From positions 98,704 through 162,703 of the forward strand of contig NZ_FMBW01000052.1 in NCBI RefSeq assembly GCF_900091725.1: DNA of 64,000 bases, in the 5' to 3' direction. The translations under genes and the position numbers were made by a program. Below are positions 6,940 to 15,427 of this stretch, piece by piece. Under the pieces are notes generated by a model. It had not been told where the DNA came from. It saw nothing but the letters and a program-made list of their open reading frames with translations, and searched no databases. Source of the stretch: Streptomyces sp. DvalAA-43 (GTDB lineage: Bacteria > Actinomycetota > Actinomycetes > Streptomycetales > Streptomycetaceae). Position 1 is the first letter of the stretch. Each line of letters starts with the position of its first letter.

Positions 6940-9366
6940 TCAGACCGGCCGGAACCAGACCGTCGCCAGCGGCGGCAGCGTCAGCAGCAGGCTGCCGGGC
7001 CTGCCGTGCGCGGCCACCGGCTGCGGCTTCAGCGGATCGGGATGGCCCACACCGCTGCCCCCGTACCGCTCGGCGTCGGTGTTGAGGACCTCCGCCCAGG
7101 CGACCCGGTCCCCGAGCGGTTTCGGCACCCCCACCCGGTAGTCGTGCCGCACCACCGGGGAGAAGTTGCTGACGGCCAGCAGCGGCGCGCCGTGCGCGTC
7201 GTAGCGCAGGAAGGCGAAGACATTGTCCTCGGCCGCGCCGCCGTCCACCCAGTCGAAGCCCTCGGGGACGGTGTCGCGCTGCCAGAGCGCGGGGGTCTCG
7301 GCGTACACCGCGTTCAGCTCGGCGACCAGGGTGCGCACGCCCCGGTGATCGCTCTCCGCCGCGTACGAGGGATCGAGCAGCCACCAGTCAGGGCCGTGCC
7401 CCTCCGACCACTCCGCCCCCTGGGCGAACTCCTGTCCCATGAAGAGGAGTTGCTTGCCCGGATGGGCCCACATGAACCCGAGGTAGGCCCGGTGGTTGGC
7501 GCGCTGCTGCCACCAGTCGCCGGGCATCTTGGAGACCAGCGACCGCTTGCCGTGCACCACCTCGTCGTGTGAGATCGGCAGGACGTAGTTCTCGCTGTAC
7601 GCGTACACCATCGAGAAGGTCATCTCGTTGTGGTGGTACTTGCGGTGCACCGGCTCCTTCGACACGTACTCCAGGGAGTCGTGCATCCAGCCCATGTTCC
7701 ACTTCAGCCCGAAGCCGAGGCCCCCGAAGCCGCCGGGGCCGACATGGTGGGTGGCGCGGGTGACCCCGTCCCAGGCGGTGGACTCCTCGGCGATGGTCAC
7801 CACGCCCGGATTGCGGCGGTAGACGGTGGCGTTCATCTCCTGGAGGAAGGCGACGGCGTCCAGATTCTCCCGTCCGCCGTGCTCGTTCGGGGACCACTCG
7901 CCCTCCTCGCGCGAGTAGTCGAGATAGAGCATCGAGGCGACGGCGTCGACCCGCAGCCCGTCGATGTGGAACTCCTCGCACCAGTAAGTGGCGTTGGCCA
8001 CCAGGAAGTTGCGCACCTCGGTACGCCCGAAGTCGAACTCCAGCGTGCCCCAGTCCGGATGCGCCGCCCGCGACGGATCGGAGTGCTCGTACAGCGGCCG
8101 GCCGTCGAACTCCGCCAGTGCCCAGTCGTCGCGCGGGAAGTGTGCGGGCACCCAGTCGACGATCACCCCGATCCCGGCCCGGTGCAGGCAATCGACGAGG
8201 AAACGGAAGTCGTCGGGTGTCCCCATGCGTGACGTGGGGGCGTAGAAACCGGTGACCTGATACCCCCAGGAACCGCCGAAGGGGTGCTCCGAGACCGGCA
8301 TCAGCTCCACATGGGTGAACCCGAGATCCCTTACATAGGAGGGGAGTTGGTCGGCCAGCTGTCGGTAGGTGAGCCCCGGGCGCCAGGACGGCAGATGCAC
8401 CTCGTACACCGACAGCGGCGCCTCGTGCACCGGGACGTCCCCGCGGTGAGCCATCCACTCCTGGTCCCGCCACTCGTGGTGCGAGGCCGTCACGATCGAG
8501 GCGTTGGCGGGTGGCACCTCGGTGTACCGGGCCATCGGGTCGGCGCGCAGCGTGTGCGAGCCGTCCGGGCGGCAGACATCGAACTTGTACAGCGCGCCCT
8601 CCCCGATCCCGGGCAGGAAGAGTTCCCACACCCCGGAGGAGCCGAGCGAACGCATCGGGAAGCCGGTGCCGTCCCAGTAGTTGAAGTCCCCGGCGACCCG
8701 CACCCCGCGGGCGTCCGGGGCCCAGACGGTGAACCGGGTGCCCGCCACTCCCTGGTGCTCCATGGGCTGCGCGCCGAGGGCGGTCCACAGCTCCTCGTGC
8801 CGTCCCTCGCCGATCAGATGCAGATCGAGATCGCCGAGCGCGGGCAGGAAGCGGTACGGGTCCTCCACCTCGGACTCGGTGTCCCGGTAGGAGACCAGCA
8901 GCCGGTACTCCGGCGGCGCGGGCATCGGCAGCAGCCCGGAGAAGAAGCCGTCGCCGTCGTCGTGCAGCCGCGTCCGCACCCCCTCGGCGAGCACGGTCAC
9001 CGACCGGGCGTACGGGCGCAGCACCCGGAGGGTCACACCGCCCCGGACCGGGTGGGCGCCGAGGAGGTCGTGCGGGGCGTGGTGTTCACCGGCGAGCAGC
9101 CGGCCCCGGTCGGCGTCGTCGAGCGGGGGCGCCTGCCGTACGCCCTGGCCGGCGGCGCTCCGGCGGGGGCGCGGGGACGGGGCGCCGGTCCGCTTGGCCG
9201 CCGGTTTCCTCCGTCCGGTCGGGGCGGCCGGTTCCGGCGACGGCGCCGCCACCGCCTCGGCCGGTTCCGGTGGCGTGGAGGCCGTCGAGGCCCCGGGTGC
9301 CGGTGGCGGGGTCCGGGGGGCCTCGGTGGGGGCGGGTGTGCGGCGGGACGGCTTGCGGGCGGTCAC
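6940..9366 (-). CDS. glgB: 1,4-alpha-glucan branching enzyme GlgB
   Basis: An 808-residue GH13 branching enzyme that introduces alpha-1,6 branches into linear glucan. A Pro/Ala-rich N-terminal extension of about 90 residues comes first, then two carbohydrate-binding/early-set regions, then the catalytic barrel with nucleophile in DGLRVDAVASM (about residue 472), acid/base in IAEESTAW (about 527) and PISHDEV (about 599). The GTG start at 9366 is chosen because GAGGAGG sits eight bases upstream; the longer upstream frame has shadow-like composition. It is the last gene of the glgE-treS-pep2-glgB group and would branch the linear chains built by GlgE. Confidence 0.95.
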   Translation of the reverse strand: MTARKPSRRTPAPTEAPRTPPPAPGASTASTPPEPAEAVAAPSPEPAAPTGRRKPAAKRTGAPSPRPRRSAAGQGVRQAPPLDDADRGRLLAGEHHAPHDLLGAHPVRGGVTLRVLRPYARSVTVLAEGVRTRLHDDGDGFFSGLLPMPAPPEYRLLVSYRDTESEVEDPYRFLPALGDLDLHLIGEGRHEELWTALGAQPMEHQGVAGTRFTVWAPDARGVRVAGDFNYWDGTGFPMRSLGSSGVWELFLPGIGEGALYKFDVCRPDGSHTLRADPMARYTEVPPANASIVTASHHEWRDQEWMAHRGDVPVHEAPLSVYEVHLPSWRPGLTYRQLADQLPSYVRDLGFTHVELMPVSEHPFGGSWGYQVTGFYAPTSRMGTPDDFRFLVDCLHRAGIGVIVDWVPAHFPRDDWALAEFDGRPLYEHSDPSRAAHPDWGTLEFDFGRTEVRNFLVANATYWCEEFHIDGLRVDAVASMLYLDYSREEGEWSPNEHGGRENLDAVAFLQEMNATVYRRNPGVVTIAEESTAWDGVTRATHHVGPGGFGGLGFGLKWNMGWMHDSLEYVSKEPVHRKYHHNEMTFSMVYAYSENYVLPISHDEVVHGKRSLVSKMPGDWWQQRANHRAYLGFMWAHPGKQLLFMGQEFAQGAEWSEGHGPDWWLLDPSYAAESDHRGVRTLVAELNAVYAETPALWQRDTVPEGFDWVDGGAAEDNVFAFLRYDAHGAPLLAVSNFSPVVRHDYRVGVPKPLGDRVAWAEVLNTDAERYGGSGVGHPDPLKPQPVAAHGRPGSLLLTLPPLATVWFRPV

Positions 9367-9439
9367 GGGGACGGCCTCCTCGGAGGGGGTTGAGGGGGAG
9401 CGAAGGGAGGGCGGGGGTGGGGCGGTACGTGCCGGGCCG

Positions 9440-10840
9440 TCAGTCGTCGGCGGCGGCCAGGCGGTGGATCGCGGCCATCGGGACCGGGAGCCAGTCGGGC
9501 CGGTGCCGTGCCTCGTACAGCACCTCGTACACCGCCTTGTCGGTCTCATGGGCGCGCAGCAGCTCCGGTTCGCTGCGCGGGTCGACGCCCGCGGCCTCGG
9601 CGTACCCCTCGCAGTAGGCGGTCCGGCAGCGGGCCGCCCAGTCGGCGTTCCACGGGCGGTGCGAGCGGGCCGCGTAGTCGAAGGAGCGGAGCATTCCGGC
9701 GACATCGCGCACCGGGAGCTGCGGCCGACGGCGTTCGGGCAGGGGCCGGGCCGGTTCGCCCTCGAAGTCGATCAGTGACCAGAAACCGTCGGCCGCGCGC
9801 AGCGTCTGGCCGAGATGGAGATCGCCGTGTACCCGCTGGGCCGCCCAGTCGCGTCCCCGGTGTCCCAGCGCGGCCACCGCGTCGAAGGCGGTACGCAGCC
9901 CGGGGACGTACGGCACGAGCTCCGGCACCGCCTCGGCGGCGGCCTCCAGCCGGCGCAGCATCGAGGCGGCGAGGCGCTCGGTCTGGGCGCTTCGCAGGGC
10001 GGGCGTCGGCAGCGCGGCGGCGAGCGCGGTGTGGACCTCGGCGGTGGCCCGGCCCAGGGCGTGGGCCTCGGCGGTGAAGTCCAGGCCCCCGGCCAGGGCG
10101 CGCAGGGCGAGCCGCCAGCCGTCCTCGGCGCCGCTCAGGAACGGCTGGAGCACACCGAGGGTGAGCGGCCGGGGGGTGGTGGCCTCGAACCAGGCGACCG
10201 GGGCGGGCACCCGGCCGCAGCCCTCCCGCGCGAGCGCCAGCGGCAGCTCCAGATCGGGGTTGGTGCCGGGGAAGATCCGGCGGAAGATCTTGAGGATGTA
10301 GGCGTTGCCGTAGACGAGCGAGGTGTTGGACTGCTCGGTGTCGAGCAGCCGCGGTGCGAGTTCCGCGGCGATGGTCCGGCCGCCCCGGCCGAAGCGCAGG
10401 GCGCCGAGGGTGCCGGGGGTACGGAATCGTTCCAGCAGGAGCCCGGCCAGGTGCGGGTCGTGCAGCCCCTCGTAGACGGTGCGGCCGGCGAGCGGCCCTT
10501 CGGTCACCCGGCCGATGAGCGCGGGCGCCAGCCGGGGCGGCAGCACGGCCCGTACGCCGAGCAGCAGCTGGTAGCAGTCGTCCGGCGACTGCGCGGGCGT
10601 GGCCGGCTGGTGCGCCCGGACCAGCAGATGGAGCAGTCCGGTGCCGGTTCCCGCGGCGACGGAACCGGTGCCCACCGGCAGTATCTCGGTCGCCGACACC
10701 AGCGAGAACGCGGTGACGGGCCGCCCCTTGCCCGCGAACCACCGCTGCCGGGGCAGCCATTCGTGCAGCAGGGGGGCGAGAGACGGGAGCAGAGCTGTGC
10801 TGTCGGTCAGGGCGACCCGAGTGGATGCAGCCTCCGACAT
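9440..10840 (-). CDS. pep2: Maltokinase Pep2/Mak
   Basis: A 466-residue kinase of the aminoglycoside-phosphotransferase-like fold that phosphorylates maltose at C1 with ATP to make maltose-1-phosphate, the GlgE donor. The N-terminus LLHEWLPRQRWFAGKGRPV is characteristic of Mak proteins. The catalytic loop HGDLHLGQT (about residue 337) and metal-binding IDFEGEP (about 358) are intact. The start MSEAAS at 10840 is preferred over an in-frame GTG 30 bases upstream because an AAAGGA ribosome site lies nine bases before it. It sits between treS and glgB, separated from treS by 228 bases that contain a hairpin, so it may have its own promoter or an attenuated level of expression. Confidence 0.93.
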   Translation of the reverse strand: MSEAASTRVALTDSTALLPSLAPLLHEWLPRQRWFAGKGRPVTAFSLVSATEILPVGTGSVAAGTGTGLLHLLVRAHQPATPAQSPDDCYQLLLGVRAVLPPRLAPALIGRVTEGPLAGRTVYEGLHDPHLAGLLLERFRTPGTLGALRFGRGGRTIAAELAPRLLDTEQSNTSLVYGNAYILKIFRRIFPGTNPDLELPLALAREGCGRVPAPVAWFEATTPRPLTLGVLQPFLSGAEDGWRLALRALAGGLDFTAEAHALGRATAEVHTALAAALPTPALRSAQTERLAASMLRRLEAAAEAVPELVPYVPGLRTAFDAVAALGHRGRDWAAQRVHGDLHLGQTLRAADGFWSLIDFEGEPARPLPERRRPQLPVRDVAGMLRSFDYAARSHRPWNADWAARCRTAYCEGYAEAAGVDPRSEPELLRAHETDKAVYEVLYEARHRPDWLPVPMAAIHRLAAADD

Positions 10841-11028
10841 GGCATCGCGTCCTTTCCCCGGGCACACCACAGGATGCGAAGAGTGTCCCGGATTGCGGCA
10901 ATAGCTGTCCGGCTGTGCGGGACGTGTCGGGTCAGGATGGTCCGTACGGACTCGACTCGATGGGATCGAAACGCCAGAGGGGGCCCGGAAGGGGCCGTAC
11001 GTGTGCGGTGTGGAGGAAGGTGCCCCGT

Positions 11029-11052
11029 GCGGGGCGGCGGAAACCGCCCCGC
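11029..11052 (-). terminator. Hairpin between treS and pep2
   Basis: Inverted repeat GCGGGGCGG-CGGAAA-CCGCCCCGC, 17 bases past the treS stop. It could be a partial terminator or an RNA-stability element that lowers pep2-glgB expression relative to glgE-treS; no U-tract is present. Confidence 0.55.
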
Positions 11053-11068
11053 GGTGGGTGGTGCGCGG

Positions 11069-12775
11069 TCAGCTCGGTGGCGCGTCCTTGCGCATCCGGA
11101 ACCAGTAGAAGCCGTGCCCCGCGAGGGTCAGCAGGTAGGGCCACTGGCCGACGGAGGGGAAGCGCACCCCGCCGATCAGCTCCACCGGATGGCGCCCGGC
11201 GAACGACCGCAGATCGAGTTCCGTCGGCTGCGCGAACCGCGAGAAGTTGTGCACGCACAGCACGAGATCGTCGCCGTGCTCACGGGTGAAGGCGAGCACG
11301 GCCGGGTTGGACGACGGCAGCTCGTTGTACGAGCCGAGGCCGAAGGCGGGGTTCTGCTTGCGGATCTCGATCATCCGCCGCGTCCAGTGCAGCAGCGACG
11401 ACGGGGACGCCATCGACGCCTCGACATTGGTGACCTGGTAGCCGTAGACCGGATCCATGATCGTGGGGAGGTAGAGCCGCCCCGGGTCGCTGGAGGAGAA
11501 CCCGGCGTTCCGGTCGGGCGTCCACTGCATCGGGGTGCGTACGGCGTCCCGGTCACCGAGCCAGATGTTGTCGCCCATCCCGATCTCGTCCCCGTAGTAC
11601 AGGATCGGGGAGCCGGGCAGGGACAGCAGCAGCGCGGTGAACAGCTCGATCTGGTTGCGGTCGTTGTCCAGCAGCGGTGCGAGCCGCCGCCGGATGCCGA
11701 TGTTGGCCCGCATCCGCGGATCCTTGGCGTACTCCGCGTACATGTAGTCCCGCTCTTCGTCCGTGACCATTTCGAGGGTGAGCTCGTCGTGGTTGCGCAG
11801 GAAGATGCCCCACTGGCAGTTCTGCGGGATCGCCGGAGTCTTGGCCAGGATCTCGGAGACCGGGTAGCGGCTCTCGCGCCGCACGGCCATGAAGATCCGC
11901 GGCATCACGGGGAAGTGGAACGCCATGTGGCACTCGTCGCCGCCCGCCTGGTAGTCGCCGAAGTAGTCGACGACGTCCTCCGGCCACTGGTTGGCCTCGG
12001 CGAGCAGCACGGTGTCCGGGTAGTGCGCGTCGATCTCCTTGCGGACCCGCTTGAGGAAGTCGTGCGTCTCCGGGAGGTTCTCGCAGTTGGTGCCCTCGCG
12101 CTGGTAGAGGTACGGCACGGCGTCCACCCGGAAGCCGTCGATGCCGAGGTCCAGCCAGAAGCGGAGCGCGGAGATGATCTCCTCCTGCACCGCCGGGTTC
12201 TCGTAGTTGAGATCGGGCTGGTGGGAGAAGAACCGGTGCCAGTAGTACTGCTTGCGCACCGGGTCGAAGGTCCAGTTGGACGTCTCCGTGTCCACGAAGA
12301 TGATCCGGGCGTCCGGGAACTGCTTGTCGTCGTCGGCCCAGACGTAGTAGTCGCCGTACGGTCCCTCCGGGTCCGTGCGGGACTGCTGGAACCAGTCGTG
12401 CTGATCGCTCGTGTGGTTCATGACGAAGTCGATGATCACGCGCATCCCGCGCTGGTGCGCGGCGTCGACGAACTCCACGAAGTCGGCCAGATCACCGAAC
12501 TCCGGCAGCACGGCGGTGTAGTCGGAGACGTCGTAACCGCCGTCGCGCAGCGGTGACTTGAAGAACGGCGGCAGCCAGAGGCAGTCGACGCCCAGCCACT
12601 GCAGATAGTCCAGTTTGGCGGTGATGCCCTTGAGGTCGCCGATGCCGTCGCCGTTGGAGTCCTGGAAGGACCTGACGAGGACCTCGTAGAAGACGGCGCG
12701 CTTGAACCAGTCGGGATCGCGGTCCTTGGCCGGGGTGTCCTCGAAGGTGTCGTGGACGGGCTCATTGACGATCAT
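11069..12775 (-). CDS. treS: Maltose alpha-D-glucosyltransferase / trehalose synthase TreS
   Basis: A 568-residue GH13 enzyme that interconverts trehalose and maltose by an intramolecular swap of the glycosidic bond. The motifs are complete: nucleophile in GFRVDAVPYL (about residue 215), acid/base in LLAEANQWP (about 258), and FLRNHDELTL (about 330). The length is that of the catalytic domain plus C-terminal domain without a fused maltokinase; the kinase is the separate downstream gene. The ATG overlaps the glgE stop as ATGA (12772-12775), which indicates translational coupling. In this pathway it supplies maltose from trehalose to Pep2. Confidence 0.96.
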   Translation of the reverse strand: MIVNEPVHDTFEDTPAKDRDPDWFKRAVFYEVLVRSFQDSNGDGIGDLKGITAKLDYLQWLGVDCLWLPPFFKSPLRDGGYDVSDYTAVLPEFGDLADFVEFVDAAHQRGMRVIIDFVMNHTSDQHDWFQQSRTDPEGPYGDYYVWADDDKQFPDARIIFVDTETSNWTFDPVRKQYYWHRFFSHQPDLNYENPAVQEEIISALRFWLDLGIDGFRVDAVPYLYQREGTNCENLPETHDFLKRVRKEIDAHYPDTVLLAEANQWPEDVVDYFGDYQAGGDECHMAFHFPVMPRIFMAVRRESRYPVSEILAKTPAIPQNCQWGIFLRNHDELTLEMVTDEERDYMYAEYAKDPRMRANIGIRRRLAPLLDNDRNQIELFTALLLSLPGSPILYYGDEIGMGDNIWLGDRDAVRTPMQWTPDRNAGFSSSDPGRLYLPTIMDPVYGYQVTNVEASMASPSSLLHWTRRMIEIRKQNPAFGLGSYNELPSSNPAVLAFTREHGDDLVLCVHNFSRFAQPTELDLRSFAGRHPVELIGGVRFPSVGQWPYLLTLAGHGFYWFRMRKDAPPS

Positions 12776-14925
12776 GGTGTGGGTGACCCTCCGGTCGGCG
12801 GGGACGGTCGCAGGACGACGATGTGCGCGGGCGTGACGCCCGGCTCTAGGCGCACATAGAAGGTCCTGCCCCAGTGATAGGTGTCGCCGGTGAGCTCGTC
12901 GCGCACCGGCATGCGCTCGTGCCGGTCGAGGCCGAGTCGCGGCATGTCCAACGAGACCGTGGCCTCGTGGGTGTGGTGCGGGTCGAGGTTGACGACCACC
13001 AGAACGATGTTCGAACCCGAACGCTTGCTGTACGCGATCAACGCGTCGTCGTCGGTGGAGTGGAAGTGCACGTCACGCAGCTGCTGCAGAGCGGGGTTGC
13101 GGCGCCTGACGCGGTTGAGCGCGGTGATGAGCGGGGCCAGTGAACGGCCCTCGCGCTCCGCCGACTCCCAGTCCCTGGGGCGGATCTCGTACTTCTCCGA
13201 GTCGAGGTACTCCTCACTGCCGGGCCGGACCGGGGTGTTCTCGCACAGCTCGTAGCCCGCGTACACACCCCAGGAGGGGGAGAGCGTCGCGGCGAGGACG
13301 GCCCGCGTCTCGAAGGCCGGGCGGCCTCCGTCCTGGAGATAGCCGGACAGGATGTCCGGCGTGTTCACGAAGAAATTGGGCCGCATGTAGGAAGCGGTGT
13401 CGCCCGACAACTCCGTGACATATTCGGTGATTTCCTGCCGGGTGTTGCGCCAGGTGAAATACGTGTAGGACTGCTGGAATCCGATGGCGGCGAGTGTCTT
13501 CATCATCGCCGGCCGGGTGAATGCCTCGGCCAGGAAGATCACATCGGGATCGGTCCGGTTGATGTCCGTGATCACCCGCTCCCAGAAGATCACCGGTTTG
13601 GTGTGCGGATTGTCGACGCGGAAGATCCGGATCCCGTGGTCCATCCAGAACCGCAGAATACGCACGGTCTCGGCGACCAGTCCGTCCAGATCCTTGTCGA
13701 AGGCGATCGGGTAGATGTCCTGGTATTTCTTCGGGGGATTCTCGGCATAGGCGATCGTGCCGTCCGCGCGATGGTGGAACCACTCCGGGTGTTTCTCCAC
13801 CCAGGGATGGTCGGGAGAGCACTGGAGCGCGAAATCGAGTGCGATCTCCATGCGCAGTTTCCGGGCCGCCGCGACGAAATGATCGAAGTCGTCGAGGGTG
13901 CCGAGATCGGGATGGACGGCGTCGTGGCCGCCCTCGGGCGAGCCGATCGCCCAGGGCACCCCCACGTCGTGGGGGGCGGGGGAGAGCGAGTTGTTGGGGC
14001 CCTTGCGGTGGGTGGTGCCGATGGGGTGGACGGGCGGGAGGTAGACCACGTCGAAGCCCATCGCGGCGACCGCGGGCAGCCGCTCGGCCGCCGTGCGGAA
14101 GGTGCCGCCGACGACCCTCGCCGGCTTCCGGGCCCTGCCCTTCTGCGCCCGCCTCGCCGGTTCGACCCGGGCGCCCTCCGAGCGCGGGAACAGCTCGTAC
14201 CAGGAGCCGAACAGGGCCCGCCGCCGCTCGACCACCAGCGGCAGCGGCGGGGACGCGCTGACCAGTTCGCGCAGCGGATGACGGGCGAGCGCGGCCTCCG
14301 CCTCGGGGGTGAGGGCCGCGGCCAGCCGCGCGGCGGCCGGGCGGGAGGCGTCGCGCAGCGCGTCGACGGCGGCCAGCACCGCCTCCCGCCCGTCCCGCTT
14401 CGGTACGCCCTCGGCGGCCCGCTCGTACAGCTCGGCACCCTCCGCCAGCACCAGCGCGGTGTCGATCCCCGCCGGAATCTTGATCCGGGCGTGCTGCCGC
14501 CAGGTGGTGACCGGATCGCTCCAGCCCTCGACCGTGTACGTCCAGCGGCCCTCGGAGTCCGGGGTGACGTCGGCGCCCCAGCGGTCGGTGCCGGGGGCGA
14601 GCTCGCGCATCGGAGTCCACGGGCCGGGCCGCCCGCTCGGGTCCGCCAGGACGACATTGGCGGCGACGGCCTCGTGCCCCTCGCGGAAGACGGTCGCGGT
14701 GACCTGGAAGGTCTCACCGGCGACGGCCTTGGCGGGCCTCCTGCCGCAGTCGACGAGAGGGCGGACGTCGAGGACGGGAATGCGACCGATCATGGAATCA
14801 CCTGGGGACTGGGGTTCGGGCCGAACCGGGCGCGGCACAGTGGCGGAGGGCGAAAAGCGCACACCGCTACCGATGGGGTCCGTCCTTTCTAGCTGCTCCG
14901 TCGACGACTGATGGGGTCTGGGCAT
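12772..14925 (-). CDS. glgE: Alpha-1,4-glucan:maltose-1-phosphate maltosyltransferase GlgE
   Basis: The GH13_3 enzyme that transfers maltosyl units from maltose-1-phosphate to the non-reducing end of alpha-1,4-glucans. The protein contains the family N-terminus GRIPVLDVRPLVDCGRRPAK, nucleophile in IFRVDNPHTKPV, acid/base in IFLAEAFTRP and the C-terminal YSKRSGSN block. The start is uncertain. ATG at 14925 (MPRPHQSST) has a good AGGAG five bases upstream; ATG at 14793 (MIGRIPVLD) begins at the conserved region with a weaker AGGTGA. The first is reported here, giving 717 residues. First gene of the glgE-treS-pep2-glgB group; divergent from glgP. Confidence 0.93.
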   Translation of the reverse strand: MPRPHQSSTEQLERTDPIGSGVRFSPSATVPRPVRPEPQSPGDSMIGRIPVLDVRPLVDCGRRPAKAVAGETFQVTATVFREGHEAVAANVVLADPSGRPGPWTPMRELAPGTDRWGADVTPDSEGRWTYTVEGWSDPVTTWRQHARIKIPAGIDTALVLAEGAELYERAAEGVPKRDGREAVLAAVDALRDASRPAAARLAAALTPEAEAALARHPLRELVSASPPLPLVVERRRALFGSWYELFPRSEGARVEPARRAQKGRARKPARVVGGTFRTAAERLPAVAAMGFDVVYLPPVHPIGTTHRKGPNNSLSPAPHDVGVPWAIGSPEGGHDAVHPDLGTLDDFDHFVAAARKLRMEIALDFALQCSPDHPWVEKHPEWFHHRADGTIAYAENPPKKYQDIYPIAFDKDLDGLVAETVRILRFWMDHGIRIFRVDNPHTKPVIFWERVITDINRTDPDVIFLAEAFTRPAMMKTLAAIGFQQSYTYFTWRNTRQEITEYVTELSGDTASYMRPNFFVNTPDILSGYLQDGGRPAFETRAVLAATLSPSWGVYAGYELCENTPVRPGSEEYLDSEKYEIRPRDWESAEREGRSLAPLITALNRVRRRNPALQQLRDVHFHSTDDDALIAYSKRSGSNIVLVVVNLDPHHTHEATVSLDMPRLGLDRHERMPVRDELTGDTYHWGRTFYVRLEPGVTPAHIVVLRPSPPTGGSPTP

Positions 14926-15427
14926 GGCCGCTCCTGTCCGCATTCACTCGAATGGCAGTCGAATGAGCTGAGCACGGGTATGTTGCGCGGATGTGAACCG
15001 GATGAACTCCACGCCCGCGGATGTCTCGAATTCGTGCTGCATTCGGGCGGCATTCATCTGGTGCCCGGCGCGCACTCGGGCTGTGTACCGAAGGGGCTCC
15101 GCCGCGATTCCGGTGGGCCGATCCGGTGATTCTGTCAACTGCTCGGTCGTATTCATGACGACCTGTTCGCACCGGGTTCCGACCCGTGTGCGCGGGCTCG
15201 TCGGCGGCCTTTCGGACGCCACTGGGCAGCTTTCCCCTTGGTGCGGAGCGCCACAAGACCGGACGGGGGAGGGGAATCGGCCATTACCTGTGTGGTCCAT
15301 GGGCCCGGAGGGGCCGTGCGGTAATCCGGTTACGCATGGGGCGGGGCCCGCCGCCGACGGCGACGGAGCGCCGCGCACCGCGGTGCGTCCCCTCGGATCC
15401 GTACACCCCCCTGTAAAGGTGGAACAC
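14926..15427. promoter_or_regulatory. Divergent control region glgE / glgP
   Basis: About 500 bases with no convincing gene. Near the glgE side, 14941-14965 contains the direct repeat TCGAATG twice, spaced eleven bases start to start, and a CATTC-ACTC-GAATG dyad, which together look like an operator. The region is locally AT-richer than the flanking genes around 14940-15060 and 15125-15165. A shared regulator of glucan synthesis and breakdown would be placed here, but its identity cannot be read. AAAGGTGGA at 15415-15423 is the ribosome site for glgP. Confidence 0.45.

Noticed and set aside
9815..12556. A 913-codon open frame antisense to pep2 and treS
   Set aside because: Same shadow effect; both genes on the minus strand have full catalytic motifs and the antisense product has none.
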